Positions 15,507 through 24,087 of a DNA stretch of 52,911 bases are shown piece by piece; within the stretch, counting starts at the first letter, position 1; every line of letters starts with the position of its first letter. The stretch spans positions 1 through 52,911 of the forward strand of contig VGHR01000008.1 in the NCBI GenBank assembly GCA_016868205.1, in the 5' to 3' direction. Below the pieces are notes generated by a model that did no database searches, was not told the origin of the DNA, and saw only the letters and a program-made list of their open reading frames with translations. A program made the position numbers and the translations under genes. The DNA comes from Betaproteobacteria bacterium (lineage in GTDB: Bacteria > Pseudomonadota > Gammaproteobacteria > Burkholderiales > Burkholderiaceae_C).

Positions 15507-17134
15507 CACTGCCGCAGCACAAAGCGCTGCAGCTTGGCGTTTTCGGTGCGCGGCATTGCAGATACAAAGCGGATGCGGCGCGGGTACTTATAGGGCGCCA
15601 GGCTTTGCTTTACCCAGTCCTGTAGTTCCTGGATCAGGGCGGCATCGGGCAGCTGCCTGGAGGTGGCGCCGTCGGGCGTGTGCGGCCGTCGCACCACAAA
15701 GGCCATCACCACCTGCCCGCGCTCGGCATCGGGGGCGCCCACCACCCCACATTCGGCCACCTCGGGATGGGTGAGAAGTACCTCCTCAACCTCCGGACCA
15801 GCGATGTTGTAGCCAGCGCTCACGATCATGTCGTCGGTGCGGGATTGGTACCAGAAGTAGCCCTCTTCATCCATCCGGTAGGCATCTCCCGTCAGGTTCC
15901 AGCCCTGCTGAACATAATCCTGTTGGCGCGTGTCATCGAGGTAGCGGCAACCGGTGGGTCCGCGCACCGCCAGCCGGCCGATCTCCCCCGGCGGCAGGCT
16001 TTGGCCCTGCGCATCGAGGATGCAGGCCTGGTAGCCGGGCACCACCTGGCCCGTGGCACCCGGCCGCACCGCGCCGGGCTTGCAGCCGATGAAGGCGTGC
16101 AGCATTTCGGTCGAGCCCAGGCACTCGGTCATCTCGATGCCGCAGGCCGCCTGCCACTGCGCACGCGTATCGGCGGGCAACATTTCGCCCGAGGAGACAC
16201 ATTGGCGCAGGGTTTGCAGCTGATCGCGCGTGGCCAGCGGGGCCATCTTTCGATAGAAGGTGGGTGCGGTGAAGCATACCGTTGCCCGGTATTGGGCAAT
16301 GCCGGCCAGCAGCGATTCGGGCGTCCAGGTCGGTTGCAGCACCGCACAGGCCCCCACCCGCAGCGGGAACACCAGCAGACCGCCGAGGCCGAAGGTGAAA
16401 GCCAGCGGCGGCGTGCCGATGAAGACATCCTGCGCCGAGGGCTGCAGCAGATGACTTGAGAGCACATCAGCAATCAGCAGCAGGTCGCGGTGAAAATGCA
16501 TCGTGCCCTTGGGTACGCCGGTGGTGCCAGAGGTGAAGGCAATCAGGGCCACATCGTCCTGCGCGGTGTCGGCTGCGGGGCAGGGGCCGCTATGGCGGTT
16601 CATGGCCTGCTGTAACTGCCCGTGGGTCTGCAGGCCATAGCTGAGGGTGTGCAGCGCGTGCCCGCTTGCGACCTCCTGCCACTCGTGCAAGAGGTCCGAC
16701 TGCACCAAGGCCGCTTGCACCCGGGCCTTGTCGGCGATCACGCCCAGTTCGCGGGCGCGCAGCAGTGGCATGGTGGTTACAGCCACACAGCCGGCTTTGA
16801 TGACGGCCAACCAGCACGCGGCGAGCATGGGGTGGTTGGCGCCGCGCAGCAGAACGCGGCTGCCGGTGGGCAACCGCCAATCGTGTCGGATGACCTGCAC
16901 GATGCGGTCAACCTGGTCCTGTAACTGTGCGTAGGACCAGAGCAGGTCGTTGCTGCGCAGGGCGGGCTGCGCTGCGTGACTGGGGGGATGGTCGAGCAGG
17001 GCTTGTGCCGCATTAAGCCGGTCGCTGTAGCCGAGCCCCTCGGGCGGCGGCAGCAGCACCGGCCATTGCGATCGAGGCGGCAGATGGTCGCGGCTAAAGC
17101 TGTCTTGATGACCCGAGGGCCTCAGATCGTCCAT
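15491..17134 (-). CDS. Benzoate/2-aminobenzoate-CoA ligase family protein
   Basis: The 547-residue acyl-adenylate ligase activates an aromatic carboxylate with ATP and CoA. The P-loop-like motif is FTSGTTGVPKGTMH, the substrate/AMP region has ECLGSTEMLHAF, and the core hinge is TGDAYRMDEEGYFWYQSRTDDMI. The catalytic Lys lies near the end in PRTENAKLQR. The N-terminal segment DHLPPRSQWP plus RLNAAQALLD fits the 2-aminobenzoate-CoA ligase branch better than classical benzoate-CoA ligases. ATG 17134 starts seven bases after the stop of the upstream oxidoreductase gene, making this the last gene of the Rieske operon. The true substrate (anthranilate, salicylate, other) is unproven. Confidence 0.87.
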   Translation of the reverse strand: MDDLRPSGHQDSFSRDHLPPRSQWPVLLPPPEGLGYSDRLNAAQALLDHPPSHAAQPALRSNDLLWSYAQLQDQVDRIVQVIRHDWRLPTGSRVLLRGANHPMLAACWLAVIKAGCVAVTTMPLLRARELGVIADKARVQAALVQSDLLHEWQEVASGHALHTLSYGLQTHGQLQQAMNRHSGPCPAADTAQDDVALIAFTSGTTGVPKGTMHFHRDLLLIADVLSSHLLQPSAQDVFIGTPPLAFTFGLGGLLVFPLRVGACAVLQPTWTPESLLAGIAQYRATVCFTAPTFYRKMAPLATRDQLQTLRQCVSSGEMLPADTRAQWQAACGIEMTECLGSTEMLHAFIGCKPGAVRPGATGQVVPGYQACILDAQGQSLPPGEIGRLAVRGPTGCRYLDDTRQQDYVQQGWNLTGDAYRMDEEGYFWYQSRTDDMIVSAGYNIAGPEVEEVLLTHPEVAECGVVGAPDAERGQVVMAFVVRRPHTPDGATSRQLPDAALIQELQDWVKQSLAPYKYPRRIRFVSAMPRTENAKLQRFVLRQWAAGG

Positions 17135-17141
17135 GAGCGCT

Positions 17142-18620
17142 TCAATCTGCCGAGGCGATGATGTCGGTCGGGGGGCGCCAGGCCGGAGCCACCAGACGCC
17201 GCTTACCGTCGTGGGACAGGCGCAGGCCCGGCTCGTCCATCTCCATCCGGTCCCAGAGCTGGCAGGTAACCTGCTTGTGCTTCTGGTCCAGGCCTTCGCA
17301 GTAGTTGGTGTATTCGCACAGCCGAACTTGATCGCCCTGGCCCAGCCAGGTTTTGAGGGCCCAGTCGGGATCCGCCAGGCTTTGCCGTGCGGTGCCCACC
17401 ACATCGCATTGGCCGGCTGCGAGCATCGACTCGGCCATCTCAAAGTTATGGATGCCACCGGTGCAGACCACCGGGGTGTTCAGGCCAGCTTGCCTGATGG
17501 CCTGTCGAATGTGGGCGGTGGCCTCCCGGTTGCGGCCAAAGGGCCCTTGGGCGTCCGACAGATATTGCGGCATGCATTCATAGCCGCTGCGTCCGGTGTA
17601 CGGGTAGGCGGCCTGGCCTATGCCGGGCTGCTTGGCATCGTCGAACTTGCCGCCGCGGCTGGTGGAGAGAAAGTCCATGCCGGCGCGCGCGAACTGCATT
17701 CCGTACCAGGTGGCGTCTTCGAGTGTGCTGCCCCCCGTAATGCACTCGTCGGCAAGAAAGCGGCAGCCCACAGCGTAGTCGGCCCCGACGGCATCGCGCA
17801 CAGCGGCGTACACCTCCAGCGGTAGGCGTATCCGCTGCTCGCGCGAGCCGCCGTATCCGTCGCCGCGTCGGTTGGTGGCTGATAAAAACGAGGCCATGGT
17901 GTAGGCATGCGCGTAGTGCAGCTCGACGCCATCAAAGCCGGCTTCGCGTGCGCGCACAGAGGCCCTGGCAAAAAGACCGGGCAGTTCTCGCGGCAGCTCC
18001 TGGATGTGGGGCATATGCAGATCGTTGACTTGCTCGCGCGCTCCATACTGCAGGGCTTCCCAGTCGCGGGCATCGAGTAGTTGCCGCCAGCCTTCCGGTC
18101 CCAGGGCAAACAGCTTTTCACGCGCCTGGGCGTCTGTCTCGTCTTTTAAACCGGCGCGTTCAAGCAGCGCAGCGGTCAGCACGAGGTGACGCTGAAAAAA
18201 CACCTGCGGATCAGGCCTTCGCCGGATACGCAGAAAGTCGATGATCTGGATCAGAAGGCGGGTGCGGCCGCCGCTGGCCTCTTGGACTGCCCGGGTAAGT
18301 CGTCGCAGGCCGTCGATGTAGCGGTCGTCACCAATGCGCAGCAAGGGACCGCTGGGCACATCGCGGATACCGGTGGCCTCAATGACGATGGCTCCGGGCT
18401 GACCTCTCGCAAACCGGGCATACCAGTCAATCACATCTTTGGTGACCTCGCCGTCCTCGTTGGATCGCCAGGGCACCATGGCCGGCACCCAGGTGCGATG
18501 CCTCAGCGCCAGGGGGCCCAGTTGCACCGGACTGAACAGGCGTGAGGCCAGGGCCTGCTGGCGACTGGGGACGCTAGCCCGGGCTGGAAAAAATTTAATC
18601 CGTTCGGCAGGTTTCCACAT
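17142..18620 (-). CDS. NADH:flavin oxidoreductase, Old Yellow Enzyme-like
   Basis: A 492-residue FMN-binding TIM-barrel protein. The core runs from LFSPVQLGPLALRHR (near residue 28) to PVVCTGGIHNFEMAESMLAAG (near 395). The active-site loop FDGVELHYAHAYTMASFLS and the YGGS motif are conserved. A Cys-bearing tail (CEYTNYC followed by CQLWDR) is present, but the classical CxxCxxxC iron-sulfur motif of 2-enoate reductases is not obvious. It lies 16 bases after the Rieske beta subunit. In 2-aminobenzoyl-CoA metabolism an OYE-like domain is fused to a flavin monooxygenase; here the parts are separate, so a role in reducing or processing an oxygenated ring is plausible but inferred. The start codon is uncertain because the ribosome site is weak. 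Confidence 0.85.
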   Translation of the reverse strand: MWKPAERIKFFPARASVPSRQQALASRLFSPVQLGPLALRHRTWVPAMVPWRSNEDGEVTKDVIDWYARFARGQPGAIVIEATGIRDVPSGPLLRIGDDRYIDGLRRLTRAVQEASGGRTRLLIQIIDFLRIRRRPDPQVFFQRHLVLTAALLERAGLKDETDAQAREKLFALGPEGWRQLLDARDWEALQYGAREQVNDLHMPHIQELPRELPGLFARASVRAREAGFDGVELHYAHAYTMASFLSATNRRGDGYGGSREQRIRLPLEVYAAVRDAVGADYAVGCRFLADECITGGSTLEDATWYGMQFARAGMDFLSTSRGGKFDDAKQPGIGQAAYPYTGRSGYECMPQYLSDAQGPFGRNREATAHIRQAIRQAGLNTPVVCTGGIHNFEMAESMLAAGQCDVVGTARQSLADPDWALKTWLGQGDQVRLCEYTNYCEGLDQKHKQVTCQLWDRMEMDEPGLRLSHDGKRRLVAPAWRPPTDIIASAD

Positions 18621-18636
18621 GCATGTTTCAGGCGGG

Positions 18637-19263
18637 TCAGACCCAGGCCTGAATCACATAATCGTAACTGGCCTGGGCGTTAAACAGATCGACGCGCTGC
18701 AAGCGGATCTTCCAGTGTCCTTGCTGTTTAACCAGGTGGTGTCGATAGCTGCCGCCGAAGTGGCGCACCTTGTCGCGCCGGACCTCCATCATCTGGAAGG
18801 GGGTGTAAGACGACAGGCTATCGCCTTGCACCGCCTCAATCAGCGTCGATCCCAGCAGGTGGTGGGTGGCCCATTGCGCCGCCTGCGACCAAGCGTTGGG
18901 GTGCAGCAGGCGTGCAGCGCGGATTTCCATCAGCAGACGGTCTTCGGCAAAGATAGAGGCTTGCGAGGTCCAGTCAGTTTGCTCGGGCGCGGCCGGAACC
19001 CAGTACACCCCGTCCTCGGCGAACAGATCCATCCAGGCGCCCCACTGCCGTGCATCGAGCAGAGTTGCTTGCTGTGTCAACAGCACCTGCACCTCGCGCA
19101 ACTGCGCCGCATGAATGGGTAGGTTTTTGGGTACATAACCTACAGCGCTCTCGCGGCTGCGGCCCATGTGGTCGGGCGCGATGGCCTCGGCGCCGGTGAG
19201 GGACTGAACCGCCTCGATAACGACGCCACTGCCCAGGGCTTGCTTGACTTCGATTTTGGACAC
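18637..19263 (-). CDS. Aromatic-ring-hydroxylating dioxygenase beta subunit
   Basis: The 208-residue protein has the NTF2-like fold of Rieske oxygenase small subunits, recognised from EVQVLLTQQATLLDARQWGAWMDLFAEDGVYWVP and a C-terminal WKIRLQRVDL. It gives structural support to the alpha subunit in an alpha3beta3 enzyme. About 45 extra N-terminal residues precede the core, making it longer than the usual 160-180. It uses a GTG start at 19263 with GAGGAGA upstream. Twelve bases separate it from the alpha subunit. Confidence 0.9.
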   Translation of the reverse strand: MSKIEVKQALGSGVVIEAVQSLTGAEAIAPDHMGRSRESAVGYVPKNLPIHAAQLREVQVLLTQQATLLDARQWGAWMDLFAEDGVYWVPAAPEQTDWTSQASIFAEDRLLMEIRAARLLHPNAWSQAAQWATHHLLGSTLIEAVQGDSLSSYTPFQMMEVRRDKVRHFGGSYRHHLVKQQGHWKIRLQRVDLFNAQASYDYVIQAWV

Positions 19264-19275
19264 AGGAGTCTCCTC

Positions 19276-20595
19276 TCAGGCCGTAGCCGATGTCTGGGCC
19301 CGGCTCATGTAATTGCGCCAGGCTTTGAACTGGTTACGCATCACGACCTCGGAGGTGCCGTTGTTGGAATAGAGCACACCCTCCCTTTCGGTGTCCCCGC
19401 CCATGTTGCGGTGAAAACTCACCCAGTCATTGCCCTTGGACTGCAAACCATTTTGGCCCCGGGTCCAATTTTCAAGGTCGTCGGCGTTGATCATGGTGGC
19501 CGGCGAGTTGACCAGGTTGAAGTACCACATCGAACGGCGGTAGATGGCCTCGGGGGCTCCCTTCAAACGGAAGTGCCAGATCTCCGAGAGCGTTTTGTCT
19601 GGGCCCAAGGGCCGCAAACAGCGCAACTGCTGCAGCGGCGATTGCACCGACAAATACGGGTAGATCAGCACATGGTGAATACTGCGTGACAGGTATTCCT
19701 CGGTTTTTTCAGGGCCGTAGGCTTTGCGCAGCAGAGCCTCGTGCTCGAGGGTGTCCGGATCTTGCGGCCGCAGCCCCATGTAGGCCTTGAGAATGCCGTG
19801 GCCATTCGGGAAATTGACGGTTTGTACCGAGTCCCACTGGTCAAAGCTGGAGGCGAAGGTGGAGAGGTAATGAAAGTGCAGGGGTGCGCTGCCCTGCTGC
19901 TCTTTCAGTCGCTTTTCCACCCGCCGCGCCGATACGCCGGTGGATTGGTGCGTGACGGATGGATGTAGTGCGTCGAGCTGGTTTTCCATGAAGAATTTCC
20001 AGTTGGACTGCTGCACCATCCGGTGGCAAATGGGCACCACTTCGACCTCGCCTTCGGGGGAGCGGTCGCACATATCGTCGAAGGCCACTTTGGCGTCGCC
20101 CAAAAAGTCGATCAGCGAAGGGCCGGACGGGCTGAGGCTGGCAAACACGAAGCCGCGATAGCTGTCCACCCGCGCCGCCCGGGCCATGCTGCAATTGGGA
20201 TCGTCGGTGCTCAGGCGCGTGCCTTCATAGCCCTGCATCAGCGGGATCGCACGCACCCGTCCGTCGAGATGAAAGCTCCAGGCGTGGTAGGGGCAAACGA
20301 AGCTGCTGCCGGTGTTGCCGCTATGGCTGCCGCAGACCTGCACCCCGCGGTGCGGACAGCGGTTGTAAAGCACATGGATTTTTTGGTCCTTGGCGCGCAC
20401 CATGACCATGGGCTGCCGGCCAATTTGCAGCGTTTGAAACTGCCCCGGCTCCTTGACCTGCGATTCATGCCCACAGTAGATCCAGGCTGATTCGAAAATG
20501 TGTTCCATCTCCAGATCAAAGATGGCCTGGTCGGTGTAGACGGTGCGGTGCACCCGGTCGGGTTGGACAAGGTGGTCCAGGTTCAGGCGGGTCAT
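19276..20595 (-). CDS. Rieske aromatic-ring-hydroxylating dioxygenase alpha subunit
   Basis: The 439-residue catalytic subunit has a complete Rieske [2Fe-2S] site (C80, H82, C101, H104) and a mononuclear iron triad (H211, H216, with the distal Asp at 372/373). Asp208 between them provides the electron bridge in this family. It inserts oxygen into an aromatic acid. It heads the leftward operon alpha, beta, OYE-like enzyme, CoA ligase. No ferredoxin or ferredoxin-NAD reductase gene is present in this cluster, so electron donors must come from elsewhere or from an unusual partner. ATG 20595 has a GGGAGA ribosome site. Confidence 0.94.
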   Translation of the reverse strand: MTRLNLDHLVQPDRVHRTVYTDQAIFDLEMEHIFESAWIYCGHESQVKEPGQFQTLQIGRQPMVMVRAKDQKIHVLYNRCPHRGVQVCGSHSGNTGSSFVCPYHAWSFHLDGRVRAIPLMQGYEGTRLSTDDPNCSMARAARVDSYRGFVFASLSPSGPSLIDFLGDAKVAFDDMCDRSPEGEVEVVPICHRMVQQSNWKFFMENQLDALHPSVTHQSTGVSARRVEKRLKEQQGSAPLHFHYLSTFASSFDQWDSVQTVNFPNGHGILKAYMGLRPQDPDTLEHEALLRKAYGPEKTEEYLSRSIHHVLIYPYLSVQSPLQQLRCLRPLGPDKTLSEIWHFRLKGAPEAIYRRSMWYFNLVNSPATMINADDLENWTRGQNGLQSKGNDWVSFHRNMGGDTEREGVLYSNNGTSEVVMRNQFKAWRNYMSRAQTSATA

Positions 20596-20621
20596 GGGAT
20601 CTCCCTAGGCAAACGCAATAG

Positions 20622-20637
20622 TTGCTGAAGTTAGCAA
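20622..20637. promoter_or_regulatory. Candidate LysR-family operator between divergent genes
   Basis: The inverted repeat TTGCT-N6-AGCAA sits roughly midway in the 94-base gap between the Rieske alpha start and the LysR start. The placement and arm size fit a LysR-type recognition site that controls the oxygenase operon and the regulator itself. No experimental consensus exists for this regulator, so this is inference from position and symmetry. Confidence 0.5.
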
Positions 20638-20689
20638 GACGCCGAGGGACTTGCAACAACCGCAGCGCTGTTTTCCATTACCATGGGTT

Positions 20690-21592
20690 ATGGATTACCG
20701 GAAGGTGCAGTTTTTTCTCGCGGCGGTTCGATGCGGCAGCCTGACCGAGGCGGCTGCTCAGTTGGGGGTGTCGCAGCCCGCCTTGTCTAAGGCTATCAAG
20801 GCGCTTGAGCGCAGCTTGGGTGTGCCTTTGATTGAGCGCGGGCGTTTTGGTGTTGTCGCGACTGCCTTTGGCGAGGCGCTGCGTTATCACGGGCAGGTGG
20901 TCGAGGCTGAGTTTCGGCATGCCGCCGGCGAGATTGAGTCGCTCAAGGGCGCGCAGAAAGGCCATGTCATTGTGGGCTGCGGGCCTACCGAGGCGACTCG
21001 CCTGCTGCCCTTGGCCCTGACGCGGGTGAGCCAGAGCCGGCCCGAGCTCAAGGTCAGCGTACTCTACGGACTCAACGAATCGCTGATGCCCTCGGTCAAG
21101 CAGGGCGATATTGATTTTGCGCTTTCATCGGTACCCGGGCGGGCGCAAGACCCAGAGTTGTTGCACGAGACGCTCTTTACCGAAAGCGCGGTGGTGGTGG
21201 CCCGCTCCGATCATCCGCTGGGGCGGCTGCGGCAGGTCACCCCAGCGCTGCTGGCCCAGCAGCAGTGGGTGCTGCCGCGTCAGCGTGAGCTCGAGCGGCA
21301 GGCCTTCGACGACTTTTTTCGCGGCCATGGCATCAATCCACCCAACGCACAGATCGAGACCACTTCCACCGTGCTGATGAAAGCCATGGTCATGCAATCC
21401 GATGCGCTGACCTTTATTCCGCGGGAGCTGATCTACTGGGAAGAGCGCGCCCGCCAGTTGCGTGCCTTGTCCGTGGCCGGGGTTGAATGGGTGCGGCCGG
21501 TGGGTATGACGCGCCGCAGGCAGGGGGCCCTCAGTCCGGCCAGCCGCTTTGTCATGGAGTGCTTGCGCAGCGTGGCCGCGCAGCATTTTTGA
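20690..21592 (+). CDS. LysR-family transcriptional regulator
   Basis: The 300-residue protein has an N-terminal winged helix-turn-helix (residues 1-60, FFLAAVRCGSLTEAAAQLG then SQPALSKAIKALE) and a two-lobed effector domain starting near residue 90 (GHVIVGCGPTEA). It is transcribed away from the Rieske/OYE/CoA-ligase operon, the classical arrangement for an aromatic-inducible activator. It probably controls that operon and perhaps the FAD monooxygenase genes that follow it. I chose ATG 20690, which places the HTH at the normal distance from the N-terminus; an upstream start at 20651 adds 13 atypical residues. Confidence 0.9.
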   Translation: MDYRKVQFFLAAVRCGSLTEAAAQLGVSQPALSKAIKALERSLGVPLIERGRFGVVATAFGEALRYHGQVVEAEFRHAAGEIESLKGAQKGHVIVGCGPTEATRLLPLALTRVSQSRPELKVSVLYGLNESLMPSVKQGDIDFALSSVPGRAQDPELLHETLFTESAVVVARSDHPLGRLRQVTPALLAQQQWVLPRQRELERQAFDDFFRGHGINPPNAQIETTSTVLMKAMVMQSDALTFIPRELIYWEERARQLRALSVAGVEWVRPVGMTRRRQGALSPASRFVMECLRSVAAQHF

Positions 21593-21625
21593 GGCACCGA
21601 TCGGGCGTTTAAGTAACATCGTCGG

Positions 21626-23347
21626 ATGCACACGCCCAGTTCCATCCCGCGGCCTTCTTTGTATTTCTCGTACCAGGTGCACGAGCCCTGGTTGCCCCGA
21701 TCGGGTGCGCCTGAGGGGCGTCATCCGGTGGTCATCGCGGGCTCGGGTCCCGCGGCCCTTGTGACAGCGCTGGAACTTGCGCGTCATGGCGTGGCCAGCG
21801 TGGTTTGCGCCGCCGAGTTGCAATTGACGCAGGGGAGCCGGGCGATCTGCTTTACTCGGCGCAGTCTGGAAATTTTGCAACAGGTGGGCGTTGCCGATCG
21901 TATGACGGCGCAGGGCTTGCCCTGGCGCTTCGGCAATTCTTTTTATCGCGGCCAGCTTGTTTATCGTATGGAGGCGGCGCATGACCCCGACGACCGCTTT
22001 GCACCTGTGCTCAACATCCAGCAGCAGTTTTTGGAGCAGTATCTTTATGAGGCCTGTGAAAAAAGTCCACTGATTGACTTTCGATGGGGCAACAAGATCG
22101 AGCGGATCGACTTGCTCGACGATGGCGTGCGAGTGCATGTGGATACACCTGCTGGGGCCTATGCGCTGCGTGCCGATTGGTTGGTCGCTGCGGACGGCGG
22201 TCGCTCGGGCTTGCGCAGTCAGATGCAGCTGTCGATGGAAGGCGCGTCCTATGAAGGCGTCTTTGTCATCGCAGACATTCGCATCGACTTGCCTCTGCCC
22301 ACCGAGCGCCTGGCCTTTTTTGATCCTCCCTGGAATCCGGGCAACACCATCCTGATGCATCGCGAACCGCACAATATCTGGCGGGTGGACTATCAGCTGC
22401 CCCCGGGGGAATCCTCCGAAGAGGCTTTGCGACCCGAGTCGCTCAAAAAGCGTATTGATGCTCAACTCGCGATGATTGGCTTTGCCGGGACGCCCTGGGA
22501 GATGGATTGGAGTTCGGTGTACTCTGCGCGCACCTTGACCTTGTCCGATTACCTGCACGGCCGGGTGGTTTTTGTCGGCGATGCGGCGCACTTGCTGCCG
22601 ATTTTTGGCGTGCGTGGGGCCAACACCGCTTTCCAGGACGCACAGTCGCTCGGATGGCACTTGGCCTACACCGTGCGCGGCTTGGCTGGCTCTGGCTTGA
22701 TGCGAAATTACAGTGCCGAGCGGGTGGGTGCCGCGCGCGAGATCATTGACGAGTCGGGCAAGAGTACGCGGTTCATGGCCCCGCCTTCCCGGGGCTTTCG
22801 GATGCTGCGCGATGCGGTACTCTCGCTCTCGCTGACGCAGGACTTTGTGCGTCCGCTCTATCATTGGCGCACCTCGCGGCCGCATGAGTACACCGACTCG
22901 GCGCTCAACAGCCAAGACGATGATGATGCGCTGTTTGAGGCGGGTCCAGCCAAAGGAGCACCGCCGAGCAATGTGCAGTTGGCACCCGGTGACTACCTGC
23001 TGGACCATTTAGGCGGTGGTTTCGATCTCTTGGTTTTCGCTGGCGCGGCGGCGCTACCGGAGGCGGTCGTGGAGCGGGTGCGAGCCTGGCGCGCGCGTGG
23101 CTTGGGCTTGCGCATCACCGCTGTGGGGGGTGCTGTCGCTGGCGCGGACCAGACGCTGGCCGATAGCGGGGGACGGGCCCGCGCAAAGTATGGCGTGGGG
23201 GCTGACGGCGCGGCGTACCTGTTGCGGCCCGATCAGCATGTGTGCGCGCGATGGAGGGCGCTCGATGTTGATCGGCTTGAGGCGGCCTTGCTTCGGGCGC
23301 TTGGGGCTGGCGTGCATCCGAACACGGGCCAGGCGGTCTGTGCCTGA
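21626..23347 (+). CDS. FAD-dependent aromatic monooxygenase (class A, MhpA/PheA-like)
   Basis: The 573-residue flavoprotein has the three class A hydroxylase fingerprints: GSGPAALVTALELARHG (near residue 36), a DG motif in LVAADGGRSGLR (near 190), and GDAAHLLPIFGVRGANTAFQDA (near 318). A C-terminal thioredoxin-like region starts near residue 450, as in phenol and 3-(3-hydroxyphenyl)propionate hydroxylases. It should hydroxylate a phenolic or CoA-bound aromatic using NAD(P)H. It follows the LysR gene by 33 bases and precedes DUF2783 by ten. The FAD monooxygenase/DUF2783 pairing recurs in aromatic clusters. The substrate is unknown. Confidence 0.9.
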   Translation: MHTPSSIPRPSLYFSYQVHEPWLPRSGAPEGRHPVVIAGSGPAALVTALELARHGVASVVCAAELQLTQGSRAICFTRRSLEILQQVGVADRMTAQGLPWRFGNSFYRGQLVYRMEAAHDPDDRFAPVLNIQQQFLEQYLYEACEKSPLIDFRWGNKIERIDLLDDGVRVHVDTPAGAYALRADWLVAADGGRSGLRSQMQLSMEGASYEGVFVIADIRIDLPLPTERLAFFDPPWNPGNTILMHREPHNIWRVDYQLPPGESSEEALRPESLKKRIDAQLAMIGFAGTPWEMDWSSVYSARTLTLSDYLHGRVVFVGDAAHLLPIFGVRGANTAFQDAQSLGWHLAYTVRGLAGSGLMRNYSAERVGAAREIIDESGKSTRFMAPPSRGFRMLRDAVLSLSLTQDFVRPLYHWRTSRPHEYTDSALNSQDDDDALFEAGPAKGAPPSNVQLAPGDYLLDHLGGGFDLLVFAGAAALPEAVVERVRAWRARGLGLRITAVGGAVAGADQTLADSGGRARAKYGVGADGAAYLLRPDQHVCARWRALDVDRLEAALLRALGAGVHPNTGQAVCA

Positions 23348-23357
23348 GGGGTTGAAG

Positions 23358-23549
23358 ATGAAGAGTATTCCCCAGCTGGATAGGGCGGGTCTTGAGGCGG
23401 TTTACGACACCTTGGCGCAGGCCATCGATCAGGCGGGTGTGGAGAAGGCCGAGCTGTTCCTGGTCAAGCTCGCCCTGCTGCAGGCGCAGGCCCAGGGGGA
23501 TGCGCAAGCGTTCGTGCAACAGGTGCAAGCGGCGCTGCGTGATTTGTAA
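23358..23549 (+). CDS. DUF2783 small protein
   Basis: The 63-residue, almost entirely helical protein reads MKSIPQLDRAGLEAVYDTL at its start. It fits DUF2783, a family of very short proteins encoded directly downstream of class A FAD monooxygenases. No catalytic residues are evident. It may act as an accessory or stabilising subunit of the flavoprotein, which is inferred only from the constant pairing. ATG 23358 lies ten bases after the monooxygenase stop. Confidence 0.8.
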   Translation: MKSIPQLDRAGLEAVYDTLAQAIDQAGVEKAELFLVKLALLQAQAQGDAQAFVQQVQAALRDL

Positions 23550-23583
23550 GGCTTAGAAAAGCTCTGCTGAAAAGGACGACTCG

Positions 23584-24060
23584 ATGATTTACGCCACCCT
23601 CAAGACCCTGCATGTGCTGTCCATTGTGGTTTGGATCGGCGGTATGGTTTTCGCCCACTTCTTTTTGCGCCCTGCGCTGGCGCAGCTGGAACCCCCGGTG
23701 CGCTTGCGCCTGATGCACGAAGTCCTTGGACGCTTTTTCAAGGCGGTGCTGGTGGCCTCTTTACTGGCGCTGGTCAGCGGCATCTGGATGCTCGGGCGGG
23801 TGGCCAAACAAGTGGTGCAGTCGGGCGGCAGCTTCGAGATGCCCTTGGCCTGGACCGTGATGACGGTGCTCGGTGTGGCCATGGTGGCCATCTTCATGCA
23901 CATCCGCTTTGCGCTCTACAAGCGCTTGAGCCAGGCCGTCGCCGCATCCGATGGGCCCGCTGGGGCTGCAACACTGGGCCAGATTCGGCTCTGGGTGTCG
24001 GTCAATCTGGGCTTGGGTCTGGTCGTGTTGCTGTTCACGCTGCTGCGCTCGACGGGCTGA
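23584..24060 (+). CDS. CopD-family-like integral membrane protein
   Basis: A 158-residue protein with four predicted transmembrane helices (about 5-24, 52-74, 84-106 and 130-152). The first helix contains LKTLHVLSIVVWIGGMVFAHFFLRPAL, with a conserved His and WIGG typical of CopD/DUF4149-like membrane proteins, and there is a His in the third helix (FMHIRFALYK). Such His placement hints at heme or metal binding, which is unproven. It ends the short operon after the FAD monooxygenase and DUF2783 genes and converges on livF. Confidence 0.75.
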   Translation: MIYATLKTLHVLSIVVWIGGMVFAHFFLRPALAQLEPPVRLRLMHEVLGRFFKAVLVASLLALVSGIWMLGRVAKQVVQSGGSFEMPLAWTVMTVLGVAMVAIFMHIRFALYKRLSQAVAASDGPAGAATLGQIRLWVSVNLGLGLVVLLFTLLRSTG

Positions 24061-24087
24061 CCGGCAGGCGCCAGCGCCGCAGCGCGC

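Noticed and set aside
21125..23008. A 627-codon minus-strand open frame
   Set aside because: It lies opposite the conserved LysR and FAD monooxygenase genes and shows low-complexity composition with no domain.
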